Source: Melastoma dodecandrum
Lineage: Eukaryota > Streptophyta > Magnoliopsida > Myrtales > Melastomataceae
Assembly: GCA_029817715.1 (NCBI GenBank)
Contig: JARUPY010000190.1
Location: 3,472,001 to 3,536,000 of the forward strand
Reading direction: 5' to 3'
DNA length: 64,000 nucleotides
Made by a program: the position numbers and the translations under genes. The stretch's first letter is position 1. Each line of letters starts with the position of its first letter. A model generated the notes under the pieces. The model made no database searches. It was given only the letters and a program-made list of their open reading frames with translations, and had not been told where the DNA came from. Of this stretch, positions 1 to 10,956 are shown piece by piece.

Positions 1-1852
1 ACACAACAGACATCAAGCAAGAGTAGCTATTTCGTCAGACCTTCGATTCCATCGGACGAAGATGCAATGATGAAATCATGCAAAAAGGGAAGTGTCAAAA
101 CTCTACTTCACCTTTCATATAAATGAAGTTACATGAACAAACTTCATTCTTACTTTAAAAGAAAACAGGTCACATGAGCTCACCTGTTGTCCGTCCTTTG
201 CCTAACATAGGTACATGAGCATCCTATGTTATTGACAAAGGCGCGGGCGGTTGGGTGGAAAATTTCGAACCAAAGCTTCGAGATTGCCTTTGTTGTCACT
301 ATGGATGACCACACCAAAAGGGAGTATCATTTACATTTGCTCTCTAAAGGAATTTTTTATCATTCCTCAGATAAAGTCAGAATGACCATTGAGACGGGCA
401 TATCCATCTCAACTCCCCAGGGATATTTTACTTCATCTCCCCAAGCGAGAGTTAAAGTACATGAATTAACTTCATTTCCGTCCGTTGTCAACTGTGCAGG
501 CACATGGACATCCGTACAGTATGGTGCAAATTCCTATGCAACGGCGCGGGTGGTTGGGTGGAAGCTGTTCCGAAGTCAATCTAAAAGAACATAAAACACA
601 AGAGTGCACAAGAGCACCATAGAGGTTTGAGTATCTAAACCTGTTTAAACATTCGTGTGCCCATTTGCATATAATTTGAAACTATCTCTAATAGAATGTC
701 TCTGAGCGAGAATGGAGGAGGCAGAGCCTATTCCCAAACACTTACCCAGAGTGATGAGTGCAAACACTGTAAGGATTCATACACAAGCATTCAGGCGGAT
801 AGCGAATCCTTTGACAAAAGATGCTCTAAACTGGGATGAGATCGAGCATTTCTTCTTTATCCCAAACACAGAACATCAACCATTGCTAGCCCTTTTCGAG
901 CCAAAGTTGAAGTTTCCATATACACTACGCCTAACAAGTCTAAGGACCGCCTCATATCGAGGTTAAAATGGAGATCCTGTAGCTAGAGACTGGAAGCAAC
1001 TGATCGTAGATGCTACACTTTCTTAAGATTCGAGCAAAGATGCACCATCGACAGTCATGCCTACCATTTGAGTTATTCCTAAGGATTGAGCTTCTCAAAG
1101 GGCTTCTCAAGAAACACAGAAAATTATCAGGAAACAAAGTGGGGCAAATCCCTGTGATCTAGCCAAGGAAAAGAAAGAATTAGCGCAAAGACCAGGGTCT
1201 TTAAAAGAAAGCGCAAAATCAGAATCAAAAGAGCAAAAATAAAGCACCAGGGCCGACATTGACGGTCGCAAGAGCAAAGGTGCTATCTTTCGAACAAGTC
1301 TAAAACAAAACATTCCCCAAATTGGATTGATCACACCTGCCAGTAAACCAAGTATTCATCCCCGATGAAACACGTCGGCTGGTAAGCTGTCTGAAGGATG
1401 GAGAATTTGTTTGAATGGTGGAACCTCTACAATCCAGTAGCTTTCGATGAGGTCCTTAAACTCCTTCTTTCAAACAATGAATTTAAACCTTCAATCTAAA
1501 GGCCTTATGCCAAAGCCACATTACAACCCGAATAAAGACTCCTTCGACTGGTACATGAGCATCCAAGTCAAAGGAATTCCGAAATCCAACTGAAGTGGCT
1601 TTCAGAAATGAGAGTAAAACACGAGAGAAATCAGAAAAACCTTCTCTGCTCTCACTTAGAAACATACTTTTAAAGAGAAAATAAAACGAAGCATAATGTG
1701 CATGTACATTTAGCTGTTTTTTTTTGTTTTCGTCACAACTAATGGTTTCCTTGATGAGCTTCTAGGACACATGTCAACAACAGATGATTTGAGGTATTAA
1801 CAATATCCTTGTGAGAGAATCTTTCCAGATTCCCTCCTAAGGATGGGCAAAC
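1..1852 (+). mobile_element. 3' internal region of a Ty3-type LTR retroelement (element 1)
   Basis: No reverse transcriptase, integrase or gag is visible. The whole stretch is a diverged inverted copy of roughly 21632-23760, which is the sequence between the protease remnant and the polypurine tract of the minus-strand LTR element (element 3). Shared landmarks are the segment at 241-300 (minus copy near 23340-23400), the segment at 712-940 (near 22560-22790) and the segment at 1500-1670 (near 21830-22010). It ends in a purine tract just before position 1853, the expected polypurine tract next to a 3' LTR. The 5' part of the element lies left of the window. Similarity to element 3 is seen directly; assignment to Ty3 rests on element 3's gag-protease. 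Confidence 0.7.
712..966 (+). other. 84-codon open stretch inside element 1
   Basis: An open frame of 84 codons lies in the 3' internal region of element 1. The middle part (about residues 18-45, around ANTVRIHTQAFRRIANPLTK) has a clear nucleotide counterpart on the minus strand near 22560-22790, in element 3. There the reading frame is interrupted. No domain is recognised. It may be a remnant of a retroelement protein or chance opening of a conserved non-coding region. Confidence 0.25.
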
Positions 1853-4800
1853 TGCAATACCTCAAATAAGTTTTTGCGATTCCGTATAGATTCCACGGTT
1901 TCGTTGGAACAAAAGGCTAAAAATGCCCCTATCGTGAGAAGAAGTACAAAACGCAGAACTGTATCATGCAAACTAACATATGTTTGGCTTGTAGGAGGAA
2001 GTACAAAAGACTCTTCAGATTCACGACAACAAGCATCATATCGCAGAAGTGCTTACAACAAATGATATTATTTGTGACAATCTTGAATTAATCTGCCAAT
2101 CGGAATCTAGAGCCACGAACTATTACATAGAAGACCTTATTGTTTCAACCACCTTATAAACCACTATAAAACAAAATACAGAAATGGGAAACTTGCAACC
2201 TCTTCCCCGAGGCCAACTCCTCGACGAATTTCGGCAGCTGGAGTGTAAAAATCTGAGGTTCCTCTTATCTCCTCCCTAATTCCCATCACATCGGCAACAA
2301 CATTCACTCCAAGGCAGTCATCCCAGAGTATTCTACGGCAGCAAAGGAGCTTCCCCGAATCGACAAGCAACCACAGTAAAGTCAGAATCAGAAACATATG
2401 AATAACCAACAGTCGCAAAAGTTCAGCTAAAGGTTGGAACCTCAGTGAGGTGGCATCAAAGAATGATCATCACCTCAAACATGACTGGGAACAATCAGAT
2501 CACCCAACATACTTACCTGAAACACCAGATCAGGTGAAGATGGGAACATTCCAGCCGCCAACGAACGATTACTCAACATCAGCCTAGCTCAAGGCCCGGA
2601 AGATCTTCGCTGGCTCCCAGCACGAAGAATCGCTGATGGAAGGGGATGATCTTCTTGCCAAGGTCGAGAACAACAATGCGTAGCTGGCCAGTTACCTGCA
2701 GATGGATTTGAGAACCATAGAAAACATTAATCATATGCAAGGATCTGCCCACCGCTTGAGACATGCTACCTCGCCACAGACCTTGCAGCTGCCCCTTGCA
2801 CGGCCCCACCTGCGAGTGATGAAAAGAAGAAAGCCAGATGCAGAGAAGGATACAAAAAGGAAGGACTCGGCAAAAGAAAATCCACCAGGACATTACCTCG
2901 TGGGCCTCGGCTAGTCTCGCCCAAGTCCATCTCCATACATGCCCAACTCGGTGCCAAGGCCCCCGAGGCTAAATAAATGCAGCCAGAACCAAATGGCCAC
3001 CCAGCCCTCCCCAGTTTCAACAAAACGACCCAAACCCAGCCCGAACCAAGGAAACAGGCTGGGCAAAACAAACACAACCCACAATAGGCTGAAGTCAAAC
3101 CTGTCACAGCCCAGCCCAACATAATTGCCTTCTCCGACAAATTCCCCCGGGCAATCTCCCACATCAGCCTAAGGCTCCCTCCCTAGGGACCGCGGTTCAA
3201 GAACACCTGCCTCCTCCACAGCTTGTTGACTTACAAAGAACACCAAAACGTCAGCTCCACCACCCCGACTCTCTCCCCCCTCAACTCACCGCAGGCCATA
3301 GCCTTCTGGGGCAATGATGGCCCTCCTTCTTGAGATGGGTGCCGTAGCCGATCGGATGAGAGTGGAGGCCCTCCATAAGAAGAAAGGAGGGAAGGCAAAA
3401 AAATGGGGGGTGGAGAGAGGAAGGAGAGAGGGGAACCTGGGTTGCCATTCCTGTTCCGGTTCTTCGATCAATTCTGCCTAAGACCGTCCTCCCCTTGGGC
3501 ACAGTTCCATCCCTCTTGGACCAGCCGACCTCCAGCTTCAACGAATCCCTACCAAGGTAAGCAGAGAACCGACATGACGGGAACCTCCTGATGGCCAACC
3601 CGAACAAGGGAGCCAACGAAAACGAAGGAGGAACACAACATACTTCAAGACAGCGCAGACTTCGGCCTCTCCAGATACGACAGCAACAGCGCCAATCTTC
3701 AGCAACGCTTCTGGCTTCATCAACCCTCACTGATGACAACGGGCGACCATCCATGGCGACCCAACTAGCCCCACTTTCGGCTGAACTACATCTAGGCTCC
3801 TCGCAAATGCGCTTTAGCGTTGCGAGGAGCCTTCCTTTTGCTCTGACGTCTTCTCTTTCATGCGCAGGTCCCCAAGCTCGGTGTGTCAGCTTAGCACTGA
3901 ACCTCGGAGGCCTCGACTTGTCTTTTTATGGCTCCCCGCTGCTGCAATCTTGCCTCCCCGACGCTTCCCGGACAACGTGGTGACCATCTATCGGCAGCCC
4001 GCCTCCAAGACCGGTCTAGCAACAGACGCCCCTATATTAGTGGCAGCCGTCTTCGTCCAGACTCCCCACGCTCAAGACAGCAAACCGGTGCTCCTCCCAC
4101 AACAGAGCAGCGATCTGCCGTTGTCCAAGGAGGTTCTCATCCCCAGACCGGGCCTAATAACCAATGGCAAACGGCGGCAACCCGTCTCCGACGCCACCTT
4201 CTCCCGGAGTTGTCCCGGCGACCACCATTAACTTGGTTTTGAGACGTAACCCATCCTCCGACGTCCCAAGATCAACGATCGGCGGCGTCGGCGAAACCTC
4301 CCCAGCTGTGGCCAGACCCCCTTTTCGACAACTCCCCAGCCTTCATCTTCAACATCCCCGGACCATAGTGGCTGTCCAGTGACGAGCTCCCCTGCCTCAG
4401 TCCTCTACCAGCGGCAGCCCATGCCCGCAACGTACCCCAGAACCAGTTGCAAACCGGCCCCTCCACAACCCCCGTGCTCCCTCTTTTCAGCTCTCCTCCA
4501 TCTTCCCGGTGCTCAGACTCCCCAAGACATGACGCCCCCCAACCACCCTTCTCCCCAAGTTCCTCGACCACAGCGGCAGCGATCCTCCGGATCCGGTCGT
4601 CCCCCGGCAACTCGCGCCCAAGATCCTCGCCCAGAACCAAGGCTGAAGATCGCGAACCCTCCCCCCAGCGCTCCTGGACCCAGCCGCAGCGGTGCCCCGG
4701 ATCCCGTCCTCCCTCTTTGCAGCAGCGGATCGAGGTATCCCTGACGACCCACGACGGCTCCCTCTTCCCGGGCGCCCCCAAGCGTCATGGCTCCAGCGCC

Positions 4801-6939
4801 AGCCCCGCGGCTTCACCTTCCGGTGCCCCTTTGCCGGACGTCCCCGAGACCAGCAACGGCTCCTCGACGTTCCCAATCCTCACCATGGCAGACCCTCCAC
4901 TAGCAGCGGCAAACCCCGTCGATGGCAAACCAGGTGATCGGCTACGTGGTGGGCGTCTTCTCCGACCGCGATTATCCCGGCTTCGATTGAGCTGGGTATG
5001 AGAAACTCCTTGGGCAAGTCGAAGGAAGCTTCTGGGAGGTAAGACTTCTATTGTTTTTTTATTTCATTTTCAATCGAACGGTCAGATTCTATTTTCAACT
5101 AAATGATTAGATTTCATTTTTCTTTAATCAAATGTCAGATAACATCATTTTTTTTAAGGCAAAATATCGGATTTTTGGCCTCAATTATCGGGCAATTTTC
5201 ATCTGCGGCCACAACTTTATTTTTTTTTATTTATGGCCATAACTATGACATTGATTTATTTTGTGGCCGCGTCATAACGCCGTTACCTACGTGGACTAAC
5301 GGCTGAACTCGTGGCAACAAACGTGGCCATCCTGTCTTTTAGAAAAAAGACAAAATATAGGATTTTGGCCCCAATTATCGGGCTATTTTCATCTGCGACC
5401 CCAACTTTATGGCCATAACTATGACTTTATTTTAAAATTGCCACACAGGATGGCCACGTTCGCACACTCCTTCAGCCGTTAGTCCACGTAGGCAACGACG
5501 TTACGACGCGGCCATAAAATAAAACGAAGTCATAGTTATGGCCACAAATAAAAAAAAACAAAGTTGTGGACACATATGAAAATGTGCCGATAATTGGGGC
5601 CAAATTCCGATATTTTGCCTTTTTTTAACGATCAGGTAACATTTTCATTTTTTAGTCAAATAGTCATACAGTAGGTTGGATTCTTAACTTTATATACCAC
5701 TTCAATTCTAACGAAAATTGTTGATTTCCTGACCGTAGGAGTTTTAAATTTTTAATATTACGTTTGAAAGACTCATCTATTTTTAAACTGACATGACTTT
5801 ATTTAAGCTCCTATGCGCTCTTATATATATATGAATTCATATCTTATCCTTCTGTGCATGATTAACATTCATCTCCCCTTTGTTTTGCATGTGAAACATG
5901 GCGAAACTTTTCGGATATTCTCGACAACATATATTGAGTAAGCATTTTCGACAAAAGCGGTAAGACATGCCTTACTCTTCTCAATTTAATCGAACTTCAT
6001 TAAAATTCGATCATACTAACCACTCTTACATTTTCTTTGCATGTACACTGAGCATGCCACTTCGGAGGATCAAAATCCAAAATTTCGAAGATTTCACGAA
6101 GACGCGTGTATCAAACCGCGTGGTTCTACCCCGGCCTAAAAACCGCGGGCTTGAAGACAAAGCGGCCTCAACCTTCAAACCAAGGTACAAAGGGGAGGTG
6201 CGGGCCTCCCCGAATTTTATTTTAAGTCCAATTGTAACGGATTGCGGGCCCAAGTGCATAGGCTCATGATCACCGCCCTTTCCCGCTCCCTTTGATCTAA
6301 ATAATTGTTTGTAGGTTGCGCGCATGACTTAGGCCTTAGGTTTCGTCGCATGTTTGGTTTTAATTCAACCAACCTAAACTCGGGTCCAACGCCCGTTAAA
6401 ACGTCGATAAAAGTCCGGCCTACTCCCGGATCGGGCCCAACACCCGTCAATCAAAAGTTAAACTTTTTGGACAAATCGCCGCCCTTTTCGCATGTGGTAG
6501 AATACTAAGGTTAGTAAATAGGAATCCCCGAACCCAGAACTCTGATTTTTCCGACTTAAAATCACAATTTTTAAACTAAGTCGGTGGCGACTCCGAACAA
6601 AGTTTTCCAAAGCTAAAACTAAACCCCACTACCCTTTTTTCGGAGCCATTTGGGGTGAGGCAACGGCTACTCGAGCCGCTCCCTGAATCCTCCCGGAATT
6701 TCCCAAGCGAGGTCTTAACGCAGCCTTTCGCCCGTCGCCTCCAAGGACTGGAGACGGTCGGCGAAGCGTCCCGCAGATCCGCTCGGGAAACAAGGGAAGG
6801 CCTAGCCCCGGGTCCCCTTTCCGCAGCGTCCGGCGTTCGAGCCGGAACGTCGACCGGACTGGGCCTCGGGGGAGCGGGCCCGGATCCTCGGGTTGCCCGA
6901 ACCGCCAGCGCGCGTGCTAGGCCGGAGGGCGCGCGTACA
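1853..6939 (+). mobile_element. 3' LTR of element 1 (long LTR, MITE inserted)
   Basis: It starts TGCAATACCTCAAATAAG just after a purine tract and ends CGTACA, the end also found at 20311 in the solo LTR of the same family. The right half (about 3460-3660, and 5860-6939) matches 17560-17650 and 18880-20311 in order. Shared features are a leader ending CCAAGGTAAGCAG (near 3554-3566), an AT-rich middle, a block with GGTGGCGACTCCG, and a GC-rich last 300 bp. The stretch 3280-4990 is C-rich with many chance open frames on both strands; I see no real gene in it. The element at 5158-5619 is a later insertion. The 5-bp target duplication partner would lie outside the window (right flank GAGAA). Confidence 0.65.
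5158..5619. mobile_element. 462-bp MULE-like MITE with 9-bp target duplication
   Basis: The element begins GGCAAAATATCGG and ends CCGATATTTTGCC. Long terminal inverted repeats run inward for well over 100 bp on each side (motifs ATGGCCATAACTATGAC and its complement, TCCACGTAGG and its complement). Flanks are the identical 9-bp TTTTTTTAA at 5149-5157 and 5620-5628, the target-site length typical of Mutator-like elements. A second, direct copy of the left end starts near 5345, so the inside is partly duplicated. There is no coding capacity. The first 12 bases match the end of the MULE at 41181. Confidence 0.85.
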
Positions 6940-7199
6940 GAGAACAATATATTTGCACGTAACTGTCCACGTGTATGAGATTAAGAATAATATAACGAGA
7001 TTCTGAGTCTTCTCTTGTCCTTCCATGTCGAGAAGTAGTTCCCTAAATGGCCTCACCTATCAACCGTCTACTACCAGTCCTTGAGGGTATAATAGCACTT
7101 TCCTCATAGGCTCGGGCCGTCTCTATCTATCGAGACTTCCGTCAGCAATCTGATCGTCGAAGCTCGAGCCAATTCGTGATCGGTGTTGGATTTGGTCGC
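6940..7199. other. short stretch without recognised feature
   Basis: Between the end of the long LTR and the lipase relic I see no open frame with a recognisable product. It may hold decayed 5' exons of the lipase. Confidence 0.4.
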
Positions 7200-8990
7200 C
7201 CATTTGCGATTGGAAGGTGGCGAATTGTATTGAAAGCAAAGGATGTTTATGGAGATAAAAGTATCATGGTGACCGAGCATTCCATGGGAGGGGCTGTGGC
7301 TGCTTTTGTGGACTCGATTTTACTGTATGGATCATAAGGCTATTGGTGAACTGATGGAGATAAGCAATAGAGAGTTTTATGCTAATGTCATTGTCCCTAT
7401 GTGCTAGTCTGCTGCTCTCTATCGATTTGATGTTTGATCATAACTGCAGTATTGACAAAGAAAAGAAAAACAAGAATATCCACATGCTATATTCTTAACT
7501 AACATGTAGGACTGCATGTTCTTTTCAATTTCTGAGATCTAGTGAGTCCTGTTAAACTTATTTACTGTTCCTTTTCTGTGCTACTGCGCTTTAGGTCAAT
7601 GGTGAATCTCAGGATGTTCAGGTCATTACATTCGGGCAGCCTCGCATTGGAAATGCAGTTTTTGCGTCTTTGTACTGTCAACTTATGCCGGATACATTTC
7701 GAGTTACCAATGGACACGAAATTGTGCCTCGTTTGCCTCCATATTGCCAATACTTTCCACCATTTCCAAAAGAGGTCGACTTGTAATTTGGTTTATACGG
7801 TGGAGAAAGTTTGTGATGATTCAGGAGAGGATCCACCATGTAGCAGAAGAGCTTGAGATTACTTTATTATGTGAAAGAATTTGTCGCTCCCATGGATATG
7901 GATGCATTTCGATGAATGGCCAGCTGCATGCTTAGTTTGCTGCTGCATTGACTGATTGTCGAAATCTGCGGAGCTTAGGGGACATTAGTTTTGTCAAAAA
8001 AGCATTTACTTAACTTTGAAAGATCCTCAAGCAATTGAAGGAATCTATTTTCTCATTTTCCTTCATATCACAATTGGCGACTGAAGAATGGAATTGAGCC
8101 GTCTGACTCAGCTAGAGACTCAAGGATTGAGTGATGTGAAGGAGAACGAAACAGAGATTGAAGGAAGGAAGAAGAGGGGAGTGTAGGGAGGAAGAAGAGG
8201 ATTCATTTACTTGTATATTCAGCAAAAGGAATTACACATATATATATTGATTACTAAGCTTGTAACCAATTCACAGAAGAACAAAATTCTGTTTGTACTC
8301 GCAATCCGACGCAGCACCTCCGTGTCTGTTGTTTTTGTTTCTGGTGTGGTTCTGTTTCTGGTGTAGCATCCTAGGAATTATCTCCAACTGAATCACCACC
8401 TACAGCTTCACATGTCTGGGCTTCCTTCACAAACTTGGCAGCCCGTGCTTTCTTGTTGGACTTGGTTTGATCCTGGGAACCTCTGCCTCAGGCTTCAATA
8501 TTCCTTCGCAAGCCCACAATGTACCTCTGTTCAACAGCGACCACTGCTAAATGTTTTCTCCTGAAGTCTTCAAGATATTCAAACATACTATTGAAAATAT
8601 TTTACTACAGATTTTTGTATGATTTTTTCAGATAGTTGAAAGTAACTTATTTTGCATGTAGTCTGTTCTCTGGAGGAAACAAAAACTTTTTTCGCAAAAC
8701 GATGTTAAACTCTCTTTCGAATACTTAACAATATCCTCTTAACTTGACGGGGGGCACTTGCTTGTTTGCAGGTCGATGAGTGGGAACAGCATAGCAGACC
8801 ATTTAGTATATTATGGGGTCGATTGAATGGACGTGGCGATTTAGCTGGATCATGTAAGATTGTGACAGACCCTCGTTTGATGGACTATGGTCGCCCAGAT
8901 GCTGATGGTACTATCATCTTGTCCGGAACTCCTGTTGCTTCTGTTCTAAGATCAAATGTTGGGTCAATGAAGAGTGACAACACGGCTTAA
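7200..8990 (+). pseudogene. class-3 lipase (alpha/beta hydrolase) pseudogene
   Basis: Three exon relics of a plant class-3 triacylglycerol lipase lie in order. Exon around 7236-7335 encodes KAKDVYGDKSIMVTEHSMGG, the nucleophile elbow; the usual GHSMGG reads EHSMGG, with the serine kept. After an intron ending TTTAG near 7593, the next exon encodes VITFGQPRIGNAVFASLY and VTNGHEIVPRLPPY, which carry the family's GxPRxGN and GHDxVP (Asp to Glu here) blocks. The frame then breaks near 7765-7790 before VEKVCDDSGEDPPCSRR. The last exon opens after TTTGCAG near 8772 with MSGNSIADHLVYYGVD. A one-base loss near 8820 then shifts the frame, and the family's C-terminal block (SCKIVTDPRLMDYGRPDADG) continues to a stop at 8990. 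At least two frameshifts argue for a dead gene. The stretch 7930-8765 is long for an intron and may hold an unidentified insertion. Confidence 0.8.
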
Positions 8991-9375
8991 AGGTCTTTTT
9001 ATCTAGCTTATCATTCTTTGTACCGTACACGCGTTAAGGTCTTCCCTTAAGGGCTCACTTTATGTCTCTGATTGAATTTTTTTCGATTCTTTGAGAGCAC
9101 TTTGCTGCTCTTTCCTAATGTTAAAAGACAGAAGTATATTTTTTTGTTTTCCTTTCAAAATGTTGAGATCTCGGCCATTCCGAGAGTGATGCTAATACAA
9201 TGTTCAAATCCTATACAACTCTCCAGAATGGCGAGAAGAAGCTACAAGGTTTGAAACTTAAGGTAAATTTCCCTCAACCTGGGTTTGTCTGTATTGTTGC
9301 TGGATGTTGGAATTACCTTTCCTATTCCTGCAGAGGAACATAAATTTGGAGAATCACTTCATCCCCTGAATGACA

Positions 9376-9947
9376 TCAACAGCGGTGATTCTTTTCAAGA
9401 CACTGCATTACCTTCTTTTCTGGTGGATTCGCTTGTTTGGGCACGGCCAGATCCACTGTCTCGGCTACAATGGGGGTAGGAGCTGCCGGGGCGAGTTCTG
9501 TTTCCTTGGTTGTTGAGCCTTCCGCATTTTCGGCAACTTCCTTAGCTCCTGCATTACGGGCCAGAAACTCATCTCTAAGCCTGTGATCATGGCGAAAGTA
9601 TTAAACAGCAGGAACAAGAGAGCACATGAAGTAAACAACAGACCGTTTTCTTTCTCAGGTTCCTTCTCTTCAGCAGCCTTCTCCTCATTCACATTCTCCT
9701 CGATCTTCTCTGGTTTCTCCTTCTCGTCATCTTTCATTGCACCACCTTTCTTTTCCTCTGCAGCATCCCGAGCATCCTCGACTTCGTCTGCACCACCTTC
9801 CGGTTCCTTCTCCTCTGGCGGCACAACCGCACTCTCCTCAAACTTCTTTGGCTCGTCTATGGGAGCAGCCCCAGCCACGGTCAGCTTCCTACTTGGGGCT
9901 ATTGTGTTCCCGGTCGCGACGCTGCTCTTTGACTCGTTACAACCCAT
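9376..9947 (-). CDS. N-myristoylation-type acidic Glu/Lys-rich protein, two exons
   Basis: The protein starts MGCNESKSSVATGNT, with Gly2 and Cys3 as expected for N-myristoylation and palmitoylation, so membrane anchoring is likely. The rest of exon 1 (9640-9947) is low-complexity and rich in Glu, Lys, Pro and Ala, with no enzyme motif. I propose a second exon at 9376-9580 reading LRDEFLARNAGAKEVAEN onwards. It joins in frame after a GT donor at 9639-9638 and an AG acceptor at 9582-9581, giving about 170 residues. A competing donor four bases upstream gives a different short tail, so the junction is uncertain. Without splicing the frame runs 160 codons through a hydrophobic intron-like stretch. 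Small plant proteins of this MGC type exist, with unclear function. No frameshift is seen; I take it as a real gene of unknown role. Confidence 0.7.
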
Positions 9948-10298
9948 GATGTTCCTATAGGATGAGGCGGGAATGTGCAGGCAGAGGAAATAAAACCTTA
10001 AATCTAAATGCCATTCTGCTTCTAGATAACAACGATTGTTTTAGTAGCATATTTAGACATAAAAGCTTAAATAAATACCAACAAATTAATAAACAAAATA
10101 ATGATCGTGACTCTATCAATCTCATCCTTTTAAATATATCTAAACTGTTGCCAAGGTCCACCAATCTCATTCCATTCTTGAGAAATAATTTCATGAAGCA
10201 CGTTTACAAATTTAGTGGCACACTCAACCATTATTTATATATACACGACGCCATATGACATATATATCATGATCACCCATATATTCTCCTTAATCTGA
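9948..10298. other. upstream region of the acidic-protein gene
   Basis: AT-rich sequence upstream of the minus-strand gene. It probably holds the 5' leader and promoter. No clear TATA box or other gene was picked out by eye. Confidence 0.35.
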
Positions 10299-10828
10299 TT
10301 TGTACGGATTTACCGTTAGTTTTTAAAAAAATTTACAGACTATTGGGCAATGCATGATGGACATGATGGCGGGTCCCGTCATGTAAATAGGAGGAACCCG
10401 TCCCTCTAATATTAAAAAAAAAAGAGTGATCCGAAAACCCGCCCTTTTATTAAGTAAATAAGGGACAAGTTTTCCTCGTCCCTCTAATTGAGTCGGTCTA
10501 TAGTTTTTTGGAAAAAAAATTATTCAAAGTTGTTGCTATTAGGAATTGAACCAAGACCTTTCGCAATTTATAAAATTAAATTAACCAACTCAGAAGGTGA
10601 GTTTTACCTACCCCTTATTTCCTTAGTACCCACCCCCGAAACACTCTTTTTTTCTAAGTTTTGGAGGGGCGGGTTTTGACGGGTTTTCCTTCATGCATTG
10701 CCTTGCGGGTGGGTTTTGAGAACCCGCCATCTTCGTTAAAACGCGTCCTCTCTTCGGTATTGAGGTAATGTATGAAATTCGAACCATTTTTTACAAATTT
10801 TTTAGAAACTAACGGTAAATCTGTGCAA
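10299..10828. mobile_element. 530-bp TIR element (non-autonomous DNA transposon)
   Basis: The left end TTTACCGTTAGTTTTT (about 10310-10325) is inverted at the right end as GAAACTAACGGTAAA (about 10804-10818), inside imperfect terminal inverted repeats of about 35 bp. Inner inverted pairs also exist: GGGCAATGCATGATG near 10344 against TCATGCATTGCC near 10691, and GGCGGGT against ACCCGCC. A clean target duplication was not found, so I do not assign a superfamily. A 63-codon open stretch inside (10488-10679) has no recognised product. Confidence 0.6.
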
Positions 10829-10956
10829 AACTCTTACAAGATTTTTACCAATTAAAAGAATTTAATCCCACCTGAAATTAGTAAAAATACAAAAAAAAAA
10901 GAATTATATAAAAAGTGTTCTAGTTTAGAGAGGAAGATAGATAATCAACTAATAAG

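Noticed and set aside
226..594. 122-codon open frame near the window start
   Set aside because: It lies in the non-coding 3' internal region of element 1; the inverted counterpart near 23195-23416 is only partly open and contains the same duplicated nucleotide motif rather than a conserved protein.
3780..3836. CTCGCAAATGCGC...GCGTTGCGAGG hairpin as a terminator or small RNA precursor
   Set aside because: A short imperfect palindrome (around CTCCTCGCAA and TTGCGAGGAG) inside the LTR; too short for a plant microRNA precursor, and no evidence of function.
3280..5000. Many long overlapping open frames on both strands
   Set aside because: They arise from C-rich composition in the LTR of element 1; no domain, no consistent frame, and the matching solo LTR lacks them.
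9583..9960. 125-codon Ser/Phe-rich frame on the plus strand
   Set aside because: Antisense shadow of the Glu/Lys-rich acidic protein gene; the minus frame has the MGC start and family-like composition.
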